NCBI GenBank assembly: GCA_965278995.1
Contig: OZ257136.1
Location: forward strand, 682,001 to 746,000
Direction: 5' to 3'
Length of the DNA stretch: 64,000 nt
Source of the DNA: JADJYF01 sp965278995
GTDB taxonomy: Bacteria > Pseudomonadota > Gammaproteobacteria > Ga0077536
In this document: positions 1 through 7,584 of the stretch, piece after piece
Layout of the letters: each line of letters opens with the position of its first letter
Numbering within the stretch: position 1 is the stretch's first letter
Program-made: the position numbers and the translations under genes
The notes under the pieces: generated by a model
Told to the model about the DNA's origin: nothing
Databases searched by the model: none
What the model saw: only the letters and a program-made list of their open reading frames with translations

Positions 1-1077
1 GAGGTCCTCAAAGCTCGCGGTTATCCGATGAGCCGAACCAGTTTGTGGTTCATGGAGTATGTCGTTGATGTCCTGGCTGCGCGACTGCCGGCGGCACTTC
101 GTGCCGGTCTTGGCCGAGACGAAGTTGAACGGATCAGAGGTTTTGAGCGTGCGGCGAGGGCGCTATGGCACGACCGCCTGCCTGCAGACAGCGACGATTT
201 CGACGAGGTCTTCACGCTCCTGTGTCGCCGCTACGATAGCTCGGACTGGGATTACTTAAGTCTGCGCCAGGCCCTCGAAGCGGAGATCGCCGAGCGTCTC
301 AATCAGACCGTGCATGCTGTTCGCCTCGCACTCGATGCGCGCCTGCATGGCGTCGCTGAAACGGTGCTGCCAGCGCGGGATGAGGGCGATGATGGCTGGC
401 CGGAGCTGATCCAGCCCAAGCCGCGCTTGACCTCAGAGCGCGTCGTGAGTGTGGCGGCCCCAGACGCCGGCGCTGATCCTAATGAGGCAACGGCGAGCAG
501 CGATCAGCCATTGACTGATCTGCCGACACCCCAGGAGACACCTGATCCACAGCCGACGCCGCTTGGCGATCCGACGCCAAAGACCCTGGCCGTGACGGTG
601 CCTGCGAGGCCTCTGTCCCAACTGCGCGCTGAGGCGCTCGAGCTCGCGCGCGCGCTCGCCAGCCGTCACGGGTTGGGTGATCTCATTGTCGCGCTGCCCG
701 ATACCGGCACGGGATTCCTCGTTGTTGATGTACCGTCGCCGGCCTTACTCGAGCAACTGGACGAACCCACCTTGGCGCAGGTATCGACGTTGTGGTGGCT
801 GCTGGTGGCGTGTTCGGAGATCACGGTCGCGCCGGTCGCCTGGTTGCTTCCGCACCTGTCGCCCACCTGTGTGCTCCATCGCGCCTTGCGCGAGCAGGAC
901 GCGGCGCTGTTGTTCAACGCCGTGTGGACACTTGATCCGGGGCAACTCGGCTTTCGTCTGTGGCGTACCTTGAGTGAGCAGGACTGGTCCGATCTCCTGG
1001 CCTTGATGAGCTGCTATCGCGCGTTGCATCGCATGGCCGCGGCCACTGATCGTGGTCTGTGGGAGCAGTCGGCATGA
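1..1077 (+). CDS. parB: ICE ParB-family protein, PFGI-1 class (5' end outside window)
   Basis: The frame is open from base 1 and reads EVLKARGYPMSRTSLWF, so an internal Met at base 28 is not the true start. The segment 'LRAGLGRDEVERIR...ALW' followed by 'RYDSSDWDYLSLRQALEAEI' resembles the C-terminal half of the large ParB-like proteins of PFGI-1/SPI-7 islands (TIGR03764). A Pro-rich linker lies at about residues 160-190 of the visible part, followed by a Leu-rich C-terminal domain. The N-terminal nuclease/HTH part is not visible. The stop overlaps the next start (ATGA), so it leads an operon. It probably acts in segregation or replication of the excised element. Recognition is by pattern, without a database search. 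Confidence 0.75.
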   Translation, partial: EVLKARGYPMSRTSLWFMEYVVDVLAARLPAALRAGLGRDEVERIRGFERAARALWHDRLPADSDDFDEVFTLLCRRYDSSDWDYLSLRQALEAEIAERLNQTVHAVRLALDARLHGVAETVLPARDEGDDGWPELIQPKPRLTSERVVSVAAPDAGADPNEATASSDQPLTDLPTPQETPDPQPTPLGDPTPKTLAVTVPARPLSQLRAEALELARALASRHGLGDLIVALPDTGTGFLVVDVPSPALLEQLDEPTLAQVSTLWWLLVACSEITVAPVAWLLPHLSPTCVLHRALREQDAALLFNAVWTLDPGQLGFRLWRTLSEQDWSDLLALMSCYRALHRMAAATDRGLWEQSA

Positions 1078-1682
1078 GTGCGAGCAAGGAAGCCGAGCTG
1101 GTCACCGCGGTCATGCTGTATGCGGTACGCTGTTTTGCCGAGGGTGATCTGCATGCCCTGAAGGAGATGAACTTCGGTCCGGCTGAGCTTGGCGCCCTGC
1201 GCGAGATCAGCATGAGCGATCTCTTTCGGGCGCGTGAGCTGAATGCCCATTGCCTGCAGGTCCGCCTCAACCGCGATGTCTATTGGCCAATGTTGGACCA
1301 TCTGCGGCGCGAGCGCGAAGCGGAAGAGCTACAGCGCGAATTGATCCAAGCCGACGCGTCCCTCGACATGATGCAGGCGTTATTCGGGACCAACCCACAC
1401 GAATACACCCGCCTGCGCCGCATGCTGACCGTCAATCCCGCTTTCGGGCGTACCCCGGAAGCCGATGAAGACGAGTCGACCGTGCTGTGGGAGGCCTGGC
1501 AGGCACTGGACAGCGAGCCCACGGCGGTCCTGCTGCCGACCGATTACCTTCGACTGCAACGCACGACTGGCATTTCTGTGCGCATCATCTGGAATCTCAT
1601 CCAGCGCTGGCGCGCTTATGGCGGTGTCGGCATTAATGGCGCCGACGGATCGGCGCAAAGGCCTCTGACCGAGCCTGATTGA
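1074..1682 (+). CDS. DUF2857 domain protein of the ICE replication block
   Basis: The 202-residue product starts at ATG 1074, which overlaps the parB stop (ATGA) and has GGGAG about 8 bases upstream; an upstream GTG at 1059 is less likely. The N-terminal part (AVMLYAVRCFAEGDLHALKEM...FGPAELGALREIS) matches the DUF2857 proteins that follow parB in PFGI-1-type islands. It is charged and helical with no signal peptide or membrane segment. A second part from about residue 110 (LRRMLTVNPAFGRTPEADED) is less conserved. The function is unknown. The position between parB and the STY4528-type gene suggests a role in replication or maintenance. Confidence 0.7.
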   Translation: MSASKEAELVTAVMLYAVRCFAEGDLHALKEMNFGPAELGALREISMSDLFRARELNAHCLQVRLNRDVYWPMLDHLRREREAEELQRELIQADASLDMMQALFGTNPHEYTRLRRMLTVNPAFGRTPEADEDESTVLWEAWQALDSEPTAVLLPTDYLRLQRTTGISVRIIWNLIQRWRAYGGVGINGADGSAQRPLTEPD

Positions 1683-1695
1683 GCGCGCGCCGGCG

Positions 1696-2913
1696 GTGGC
1701 CAATAAGCCGTCGACAAGTGACGCGATGCCGCCAGGCGTGCGCTCTCTCGTACGCCGCGCGATGGGCGACCTGCGCCAAGCGGCCTCAGACACACCTCGT
1801 GATACGGTCCTCTACCTCGGCCAGCGTCACCATGCCTTCCCAGCGCTGCTGGTCGCCGATCCCGTCTTGGGGCCAGTCGACAAGATCATCTGGATGACGC
1901 TGTGGCAGCGCGGCGCGGGCGGTGGCACGCAGGCACCATGCCCCACCTATGCCGAGATCGCGGCCAATGCCCACGTCCGCTCGGACACCACCATCGCACG
2001 CGGGCTCGCCATTCTGCGCGCCACACGCTGGCTGTCGCTGTGTGCCCGCGTGCGTGGACCGCAGGGCAAGTTTCGGGGCAATGTATACGCGATGCATGAC
2101 GAGCCGTTGCCACTGGCCGACGCCGTGCATCTCGATCCGGAATACCTGGCGTTTCTGGAAATGGCGACGTCTCACCCGCATCCGCGGGTATGCAAGGTGG
2201 CAGCCAGTGTACTCGCGTCGCTGGACGCGGATATCCATGGCGGCATCGATGTCACCGCCCGTGAACATCCGATCGCACGGCGACTGGAAGCCTTGAACGC
2301 GATTGCGCAGCCGGGTGCGTTCCGCTACTTCAGCTTTACGGCCGCGATCTTAAAAGCTCTCACGAACGCGCCGATACAAAGCGCGCCAGATCACCGACTC
2401 CAGATCCTGGAGTCGGCTGACCCACTCCAGGATCTGGAGTCGGATCGTAGTAGTAGTAATAATAAAACTACTACTACGGAAGAACATCTTCGCGCACCCG
2501 CGCGCGAGACCGTGCTCTATTTCCCGCGTGTCCTGAGCGACAATCAGCGTGCGCTGGCCCGCCACTACCTGCAGCGCGCGCCGGCCTGCGATCATCAGGC
2601 GATCCTCGACGAACTCGAGGGACGGTTACGCGCCGTGCGCAAGGGTGCGAGGGCACTCTACGATCCCTTGCGTTACTTTCATCGGCTGTGCGACGAAGCA
2701 GCGCTTGGCCGCTTTGTGGTCAATCTCGGCGGCGAAGTGCAGGCGGCACGCACGCGGCGCAACGCAGCGGCCGAGGGACAATCTCCTGGCGAACACCCGA
2801 GTGTTTCCCGGAGTGCCGCTGCGCCAATACCCGACAAAAGGCCGGGAAAAAGTCCCGTCGCCGGGATCCGCCAGCAGTTCAATCTGCCTTCTCGGCTGAA
2901 GCCGCCAACTTAA
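1696..2913 (+). CDS. STY4528-family island replication protein
   Basis: This 405-residue protein starts at GTG 1696, 13 bases after the DUF2857 stop. The N-terminal 190 residues resemble the helix-turn-helix replication proteins of SPI-7/PFGI-1 islands (PVDKIIWMTLWQRG, then PTYAEIAANAHVRSDTTIARGLAILR, a clear winged-helix-like segment). Residues about 233-264 form a low-complexity linker rich in Ser, Asn and Thr, encoded by two perfect inverted repeats described separately. The C-terminal domain begins after the linker (LYFPRVLSDNQRALARHYL), and a basic Pro-rich tail follows. It is probably a DNA-binding initiator or regulator. The family call is confident; the biochemical role is inference. 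Confidence 0.7.
   Translation: MANKPSTSDAMPPGVRSLVRRAMGDLRQAASDTPRDTVLYLGQRHHAFPALLVADPVLGPVDKIIWMTLWQRGAGGGTQAPCPTYAEIAANAHVRSDTTIARGLAILRATRWLSLCARVRGPQGKFRGNVYAMHDEPLPLADAVHLDPEYLAFLEMATSHPHPRVCKVAASVLASLDADIHGGIDVTAREHPIARRLEALNAIAQPGAFRYFSFTAAILKALTNAPIQSAPDHRLQILESADPLQDLESDRSSSNNKTTTTEEHLRAPARETVLYFPRVLSDNQRALARHYLQRAPACDHQAILDELEGRLRAVRKGARALYDPLRYFHRLCDEAALGRFVVNLGGEVQAARTRRNAAAEGQSPGEHPSVSRSAAAPIPDKRPGKSPVAGIRQQFNLPSRLKPPT
2394..2443. repeat. 20-bp perfect inverted repeat inside the rep gene
   Basis: The arm CCGACTCCAGATCCTGGAGT (2394-2413) and its exact reverse complement (2424-2443) flank a 10-base spacer. Each arm is itself a near palindrome (ACTCCAG...CTGGAGT), so both cruciform and single-arm structures are possible. 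It lies within the coding sequence of the STY4528-type gene, in its low-complexity linker. It is a candidate replication origin or operator. Confidence 0.9.
2446..2478. repeat. 12-bp perfect inverted repeat with AT-rich loop
   Basis: CGTAGTAGTAGT (2446-2457) pairs exactly with ACTACTACTACG (2467-2478) around a nine-base A/T-only loop. It begins two bases after the 20-bp inverted repeat. The AT-rich loop and trinucleotide stem contrast sharply with the GC-rich surroundings. In protein it encodes only a Ser/Asn/Thr run. Confidence 0.9.
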
Positions 2914-2937
2914 AGTGGTTTGTATCATCCTGTGATC

Positions 2938-3005
2938 AAAAGTTTCGGGCCGAAACTTTTGTCCACAGGCCGGCCCGAAACCACGCGCGATCGCGCGGTG
3001 GTTTC
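2938..3005. promoter_or_regulatory. Two palindromes upstream of the TIGR03761 gene
   Basis: A perfect palindrome lies at 2938-2960 (AAAAGTTTCGG, one central G, CCGAAACTTTT). A second, imperfect one lies at 2977-3005 (GAAACCAC...GTGGTTTC, with one unpaired base and GCGATCGC at its centre). Both carry GTTTC/GAAAC ends. The 172-base intergenic region could hold an operator or terminator. The first palindrome ends in a T run and could terminate the rep transcript. Confidence 0.5.
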
Positions 3006-3085
3006 GAATGTCTCGAACACGCTCCCGCGTGCGTCAATCGCGCTTCGTGCCATCACCGTCGGCACGGCTAAACGAGAGACGCACC

Positions 3086-3946
3086 ATGTCCCATCTGACC
3101 CTGGTCAACGAAGCGACGACGTCACCATCCGCCGCCCATTCGGCGACGGCCCGACCGGCACCAATGCCCGGGCCACTGCGCGGCGACGTGACGTTGGTCG
3201 TGCAAACAGCCTTCGCGCAGCGCCTCGTCGTCGGGCGAAGCGCGACTGTCGGGCGCAACGGGCTTCTCGGCTTGTTCCCCTTTGCCGACATGCTGCGTGC
3301 GATCTGGCGCGGTGCTGAAGCGGTCGATCCCTACGCTGATTGGTGGCTGCTCAAAGTCGAGTACGCGTTAGATCGCGCCGGGCGCGAATTGCACGAGCTG
3401 CAGCGAGACTTAAGCACCGCGCTCGTTGCGATCGAAGGACTGGTGATCGAACCTGCATCATCCGTCCAGCCGGTGTCGACGGCGCTCCAGTTCACGACCC
3501 CGCACGCTTTCCGCGGCGCACAGCTGATCGGCCGGTGTGACGGGATCGCACGCGCCGTTCTGTCCGCCCGCCATGTCGGCTGCATGCCGGCCGCCGCGCT
3601 GACCAAAACCTTGTGGCGCACCGGTCATGCCATGCGCCGCGCGTTCGGCGCGGCACGGGGCTACCGGCCGACCGGTGTCACGCGGGCCGATCTGATCACC
3701 TGCACGCCGCGTGCGGCGCTCGTCGTGCAACTCATGGGCGTGCTGCCGCCGGCAGTGCTGAACGATACGCTGCGCGCCGAGTACGCACCGGCACGCCTAC
3801 CGATAACCACCTTTGAACAGCCCACAGTCGCGACAGCTGCCGCCATGAATGACGCGTCCGATCCCATCGACAGCGCGGCGCCTGACTCGGATCCCGCATC
3901 GGGCACTTTCCGCGATGACCTCGCCGAATTGTTTCCGACCACATGA
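3086..3946 (+). CDS. TIGR03761 (PFL_4669-type) ICE protein
   Basis: The product is 286 residues starting at ATG 3086, chosen over ATG 3008 because GAGAG lies 7 bases upstream and the family starts near 'PLRGDVTLVVQTAFAQRLVVGR'. Family-like segments are GLLGLFPFADMLRAIWRGA, DPYADWWLLKVE, and a later QLIGRCDGIARAVL. The C-terminal tail is acidic and probably disordered. This family accompanies the replication block of PFGI-1-like islands; its role is unknown. No membrane segment or known catalytic motif is visible. It is followed 18 bases later by the ParR-like gene. Confidence 0.75.
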   Translation: MSHLTLVNEATTSPSAAHSATARPAPMPGPLRGDVTLVVQTAFAQRLVVGRSATVGRNGLLGLFPFADMLRAIWRGAEAVDPYADWWLLKVEYALDRAGRELHELQRDLSTALVAIEGLVIEPASSVQPVSTALQFTTPHAFRGAQLIGRCDGIARAVLSARHVGCMPAAALTKTLWRTGHAMRRAFGAARGYRPTGVTRADLITCTPRAALVVQLMGVLPPAVLNDTLRAEYAPARLPITTFEQPTVATAAAMNDASDPIDSAAPDSDPASGTFRDDLAELFPTT

Positions 3947-3964
3947 ACGGACTCTCCCACGACC

Positions 3965-4345
3965 ATGGCCATCCCGGATGCCGCAGCGCGTTTCACGTTG
4001 GTGCTGCAGGCCAACGTGCCGCTCGACCGGCTGCTGGTAGGGCGCTTGCAGGCGATGAGCGAAAGCGTCCGACGACAGTGGCTACGCAGTCTGCTCATCG
4101 AAGGGTTTCTACTCGAATGCCGCATGCTGCAATTGGCGCAGGGGCGCTCTCATGCGCCGGTGTCTGCGCCCAGCGAGCGCCATCGTCTCGTCCCGACATC
4201 GGCACCCTTCACGTTGCAAGCACAACCCTGTTCTCCGGAAATCCGGACATCGCCAGGATCTCCTGCAGAAACACGCGATCCGACAGTACCGCCCCCAAGC
4301 GGCAACGACAAACCGCTCGCCTACCTGCGCCGTGTGATCGGTTGA
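3965..4345 (+). CDS. Possible ParR-like adaptor of the actin-like partition system
   Basis: This 126-residue protein lies directly upstream of the ParM-like gene. Residues 9-55 have a beta-strand then two-helix layout (RFTLVLQANVPLDR, then LQAMSESVRRQWLRSLLIEG) that resembles the ribbon-helix-helix part of plasmid R1 ParR. The rest is Pro/Ser-rich and ends in a short hydrophobic-basic motif (LAYLRRVIG), as expected if the C-terminus contacts ParM. The gene order is the reverse of R1 parMR. The ParR assignment is inference from shape and position. No centromere-like iterons are obvious next to it. Confidence 0.45.
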   Translation: MAIPDAAARFTLVLQANVPLDRLLVGRLQAMSESVRRQWLRSLLIEGFLLECRMLQLAQGRSHAPVSAPSERHRLVPTSAPFTLQAQPCSPEIRTSPGSPAETRDPTVPPPSGNDKPLAYLRRVIG

Positions 4346-4398
4346 CGCATACGTCAGCGCCACACCACGGGACGGCGTTGCATGGCTGAGGACCGCTC

Positions 4399-5397
4399 GT
4401 GCCGGTAGCGATTGGCCTTGACGATGGTTATGCCTATACCAAGCTCGCGTTGCCGTCGGGCCGCGTCTTCGCGGTGCCCTCGCGCGCGCGCGTCGGCGCG
4501 GCGGCGGTGACCAGTCTGCGTATGCAACCGTCGACTGTGCGCGAGTACGAGACTGACGGCTGCCGCTATTCGGCCGGCGCGGTCGACGGTGAGTCGACCC
4601 GCTTCGACGATTACCCGCACTCAGCGTTAAATCGCGTCGTGGTTCAGCACGCGCTACAGGAAGCCGAGCTCGATGGCAGTGTGCTGCACGTCGTGTCGGG
4701 TCTGCCAGTCGGTGCCTTCTACCATCCTGACGGTGCGCGACGCACCGATCGGATCGCGCGCAAGGTGGCCAACCTGGCCGAAGTCGTGCAGCCGACCGAT
4801 GGCCGCCTGGCTGCCGGGATCGCTTTCCATGAGGTGATCCCAGAGGCACTCGCCGCCTGGTACGACCACGTCGTGACGGAAACGCCCGACGGTGTCCGCG
4901 CCGAGACGGACCGGATGGGTTTGCCGATCGGCGTGATCGATATCGGCGGACGCACGACCGATTACGTCGTGGTTGAAAATCAGTCCGTCATTCATCGCTC
5001 ATCCGGCTCGCTCGAATGCGGCCTGCTCGATGTCCAGCAACACCTGTTGGAGGGATTGCAAGTCCGCTTCAATCTCGAACGCCTGAGCGAGCGGATAGTG
5101 GAGGAAGCCATGCGACAGCGCACGGTCCGGCTGTTCGGGCGGACGCATGACGTCAGCGACTTACTGGAGCGGCCATTGCGCGAAGTGGTTGAGCGCATTT
5201 ACAGCGAGACTCGCCGCCAGCTCGGCCAGGGCGCTGAGCTCGAGCGCGTGCTGTTCGTCGGCGGTGGCGCGGCGGCGCTGGCCGAGCCTATTCGGCACTG
5301 GTTCCCGAATCAGGTAATAGCGCCGATGCCAGCCTTCGCCAATGCTCGCGGCATGCTCAAGTACCTGAAGTATGTCGCGCGAGAGCCGGCCTGTTGA
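4399..5397 (+). CDS. parM: ParM/StbA-family actin-like ATPase
   Basis: The product is 332 residues starting at GTG 4399, with GAGGA about 8 bases upstream. The start 'AIGLDDGYAYTKLALPSG' is the phosphate-1 loop of plasmid actin-like proteins, 'IGVIDIGGRTTDYVVV' (about 174-189) is phosphate-2, and 'VLFVGGGAAAL' (about 285-295) is the adenosine loop. The length matches ParM/StbA. It should polymerise with ATP and push element copies apart, in partnership with the small upstream protein. Finding it on an element that also carries a parB suggests a stable extrachromosomal phase. Confidence 0.85.
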   Translation: MPVAIGLDDGYAYTKLALPSGRVFAVPSRARVGAAAVTSLRMQPSTVREYETDGCRYSAGAVDGESTRFDDYPHSALNRVVVQHALQEAELDGSVLHVVSGLPVGAFYHPDGARRTDRIARKVANLAEVVQPTDGRLAAGIAFHEVIPEALAAWYDHVVTETPDGVRAETDRMGLPIGVIDIGGRTTDYVVVENQSVIHRSSGSLECGLLDVQQHLLEGLQVRFNLERLSERIVEEAMRQRTVRLFGRTHDVSDLLERPLREVVERIYSETRRQLGQGAELERVLFVGGGAAALAEPIRHWFPNQVIAPMPAFANARGMLKYLKYVAREPAC

Positions 5398-5544
5398 GTG
5401 CCAACGATTTTATCCGTCGCCACTGCGGTTTAGTGGCAATGCGCATCATCGGACCGTGCAAATGATGTCGCGAACCTATCGAAAGATTGGGCTCGCCGGT
5501 CCTGTTTCCCGGAACGCTTGTCGTCTCCGGAATTACCACCCAGT

Positions 5545-5560
5545 CGGGGAAGCTTCCCCG
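5545..5560. repeat. 16-bp palindrome in the leader of the DUF3577 gene
   Basis: CGGGGAAGCTTCCCCG is a perfect palindrome 48 bases before the DUF3577 start. Similar GGGA...TCCC structures precede radC (near 6061-6072) and the DUF6573 gene (6647-6674). The 211-base gap (5398-5608) holds nothing else that I recognise. Confidence 0.6.
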
Positions 5561-5608
5561 ATCCTCGGGTGCTTTCTCCGCCGTTCGTTTCCGTAAGGAG
5601 TGAGTGCC

Positions 5609-6004
5609 ATGAGCAATTCAGACCAGAAGTACTTTGATCTACAGACTACCGGGATCGGTTATCTCAACCGCGTCCGGGAGGTGACACCTGAAGGCGGCAA
5701 CGCGTTCTGGAGTGTCACCATCGCTGCCCTACGCGGCAGCGTCGACAACGCCCAGTACACCTATTTTGAGTGTCGCGTGTCCGGCAAGCAGGCGCAGGAA
5801 ATCGTGCGGCGCTTGGTCCCGGCCGTCGAGGGCCAATTGAAGGTTCTGGTTGGGTTCACCTTGAGTGACCTCAATCCGGAAGCTTTCACCTTCAAGCAGG
5901 GCGAGCGGGCCGGCACCACCGGGGTTAGCCTGAAAGCGCGCCTGCTGCGGCTCACTTGGGCAAAAGTGGACGGGCAACCGTTCTTCTCCGAGCGCGCCGC
6001 GTAG
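5609..6004 (+). CDS. DUF3577 / STY4534-family ICE replication protein
   Basis: The product is 131 residues starting at ATG 5609, with AAGGAG at 5595-5600 giving an ideal spacing. It reads as one small beta-rich domain (TTGIGYLNRVREVTPEGG, FWSVTIAALRG, YTYFECRVSG), the signature of DUF3577 proteins annotated as STY4534-family in SPI-7-like islands. The pattern suggests a single OB-like domain and hence possible single-stranded DNA binding, but that is inference. It is followed at once by a strong intrinsic terminator, so it may be transcribed as its own unit. Confidence 0.75.
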   Translation: MSNSDQKYFDLQTTGIGYLNRVREVTPEGGNAFWSVTIAALRGSVDNAQYTYFECRVSGKQAQEIVRRLVPAVEGQLKVLVGFTLSDLNPEAFTFKQGERAGTTGVSLKARLLRLTWAKVDGQPFFSERAA

Positions 6005-6016
6005 TTCGACGTCGTT

Positions 6017-6047
6017 ACCGGGTGAGTTTCTCACCCGGTCCCTTTTT
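6017..6047 (+). terminator. Intrinsic terminator after the DUF3577 gene
   Basis: A perfect 10-bp stem ACCGGGTGAG/CTCACCCGGT (6017-6026 with 6030-6039) with a TTT loop is followed by CCCTTTTT. It lies 13 bases after the stop codon. Confidence 0.85.
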
Positions 6048-6108
6048 ATCCACACCCGCTGGGGACTTCCCCGGCAAGGGTGGTCTCCCGGCATCCAAGG
6101 AGACTCCC

Positions 6109-6624
6109 ATGACAATTAAGTCATCTACCGATAACCAGATTGAACCTGATCGCTTCGCCGATCTGAAACTGTCTGATCTCAACCTGACCGAGAAGGAGAC
6201 GCTCATCGCACTTGCGCTCGCAGTGCTCGCCGCCCGTCATCGTCGCGGTTGTGTGCTGGAAACGCCGACTGCGGCCCGCTCGTATCTGCAACTCCAATGC
6301 GCGGATTACGAAACGGAAGTGTTCGGCTGCTTGTTTCTCGATTCCCGACACCGGGTGGTCGAACGAGCCGAGTTGTTCCGCGGCACGATTGATAGTGCAA
6401 CGGTGCATCCGCGGGTCGTTGTGCAACGCGCGTTGGCGGCCAATGCGGCAGCCATCGTGATTTTCCACAATCATCCGTCGGGCGTCGCTGAGCCAAGCGC
6501 TGCCGACGTGGCAATCACCCAACGTCTGATCCAAGCCCTGGCGCTGGTCGACATTCGGGTGTTGGACCATATCGTCATTGGCCACGCCGAGTGTTCATCG
6601 CTGGCCGAGCTCGGCATGCTCTGA
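6109..6624 (+). CDS. radC: RadC-family JAB/MPN domain protein
   Basis: The product is 171 residues starting at ATG 6109, with AAGGAG at 6097-6102. The C-terminal JAB metalloprotease-like domain holds the metal motif HNHPSG...PSAAD (about residues 122-133), the His-x-His-x7-Asp type arrangement of RadC/MPN proteins. The glutamate of the fold lies in 'YETEVFGCLFLD'. Chromosomal RadC is longer, with an N-terminal helix-hairpin-helix that is missing here, as is usual for mobile-element copies. The function in ICEs is unknown; it is commonly found in their replication/anti-restriction blocks. Confidence 0.85.
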   Translation: MTIKSSTDNQIEPDRFADLKLSDLNLTEKETLIALALAVLAARHRRGCVLETPTAARSYLQLQCADYETEVFGCLFLDSRHRVVERAELFRGTIDSATVHPRVVVQRALAANAAAIVIFHNHPSGVAEPSAADVAITQRLIQALALVDIRVLDHIVIGHAECSSLAELGML

Positions 6625-6646
6625 GCACGTCGTTTCATCAACATCG

Positions 6647-6674
6647 CTGCCGGGAAGACTCCACTTCCCGGCAG
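6647..6674 (+). promoter_or_regulatory. Perfect hairpin in the leader of the DUF6573 gene
   Basis: CTGCCGGGAAG (6647-6657) pairs exactly with CTTCCCGGCAG (6664-6674) around a six-base loop. There is no T run, so termination is not certain. It shares the GGGAAG/CTTCCC core with the palindrome at 5545-5560. Confidence 0.6.
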
Positions 6675-6717
6675 GGAGGGGCACTTCTCGATCGCGGATT
6701 ATTCGAGGAGAGAGAGT

Positions 6718-7143
6718 ATGTCTCAACAGAACGATCCAACAGAAACTCCGTTCTTCGGGGAGGTGATCTACGCATACACCCGCGCGCAGGCAATCGCCGA
6801 TGGCGTCCTCATCGACGTCAGCGCAATTGCACGTGAGGCGGGATTTCGCTGGCCGGTTGCGCTCACGAATGCCGCCTGGCAGGACTGTGTGGCGTGGTCG
6901 GAAATCGACAATGCGGCGCAAACGTACCAGGATGAAGCAGGTCGTTTGTGGGACGTGGTCTTCATGGCATGCCATGCGGTGAGAACGCAGCGCACCGGCG
7001 GCCATGAGCTGCGGTTCGAGCTGGCGCGTGTTCCACGCGATGGCAGCGCTACCGACGCCACCGTCACTACCCTCAAGCTCCTCGTTGGGCCGGGCGACCA
7101 CGGTGAACCGGTAGTCACCATCCTGCTACCCGACGAAGACTGA
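6718..7143 (+). CDS. DUF6573 family protein
   Basis: The product is 141 residues starting at ATG 6718, with GAGGAGAGAG just upstream. The opening 'FFGEVIYAYTRAQAIADGVLIDV' followed by 'AREAGFRWPVALT' is the hallmark of DUF6573 proteins, common on plasmids and ICEs. It is a small acidic soluble protein, with no signal peptide or catalytic motif that I can identify. The function is unknown. A strong terminator follows, so this closes the replication block. Confidence 0.8.
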   Translation: MSQQNDPTETPFFGEVIYAYTRAQAIADGVLIDVSAIAREAGFRWPVALTNAAWQDCVAWSEIDNAAQTYQDEAGRLWDVVFMACHAVRTQRTGGHELRFELARVPRDGSATDATVTTLKLLVGPGDHGEPVVTILLPDED

Positions 7144-7163
7144 AGGGCAACATGCCAACTTTG

Positions 7164-7197
7164 AGGGTCATCCGGAAACGGATGACTCTTTTTTTTT
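7164..7197 (+). terminator. Intrinsic terminator after the DUF6573 gene
   Basis: The stem GTCATCCG/CGGATGAC (7167-7174 with 7179-7186) carries a GAAA tetraloop and is followed by nine Ts. It is a textbook Rho-independent terminator 20 bases after the stop. Confidence 0.92.
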
Positions 7198-7323
7198 AGC
7201 CTTCGCTCGTTCATCACGTTAGCGCGACCGGCTTCAATTGGGCAATGGGCGTTGACGATCAGGCGCCTGCTCGCGTTGAGACAATGGAGTTTTGTTTAGT
7301 AAAGGTGGTTAGACGTTGCGCTA

Positions 7324-7340
7324 GAAAGAAACCAACGCAA
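7324..7340. repeat. 17-bp direct repeat, copy 1 (second copy at 34173-34189)
   Basis: GAAAGAAACCAACGCAA occurs exactly here and at 34173-34189, with looser similarity downstream (TACGTGTAGAT here, TACGCATAGAT there). On the minus strand both copies read LRWFLS in a peptide start. Here that reading is short and soon stops, so it looks like a remnant of the small gene at 33968-34204. Confidence 0.6.
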
Positions 7341-7486
7341 CCACCGCAACCTCACCAGTACGTGTAGATCACCGTATGCAGGTGCTTGAAATTGCAAATG
7401 CAATAGCTATCAGATGCCCGCGACAGCACGGCGCGGTGCCACTTGCAGAGCCCGAACCGAATAGAGATAAGACACCAAACTCGTGA

Positions 7487-7506
7487 TACTGTATGTAATA
7501 ACAGTA
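7487..7506. promoter_or_regulatory. LexA (SOS) box upstream of umuDC
   Basis: TACTGTATGTAATAACAGTA matches the gammaproteobacterial LexA consensus with a perfect CTG-N10-CAG core (7489-7504). It lies 78 bases before the umuD-like start and before a TATAAA at 7541, so the cassette should be repressed by host LexA and induced by DNA damage. Confidence 0.88.
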
Positions 7507-7522
7507 TTACTGCGGAGGCCAT

Positions 7523-7542
7523 TACTGCCTGCAATAACACTA
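7523..7542. promoter_or_regulatory. Second, degenerate LexA-like box
   Basis: TACTGCCTGCAATAACACTA resembles the box at 7487 but ends in CAC instead of CAG. The 36-base start-to-start spacing suggests possible cooperative repression, but the site is weak. Confidence 0.4.
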
Positions 7543-7584
7543 TAAAAATCAGTTAATTCAATGTAACCGTACGCATTTTCTTCC

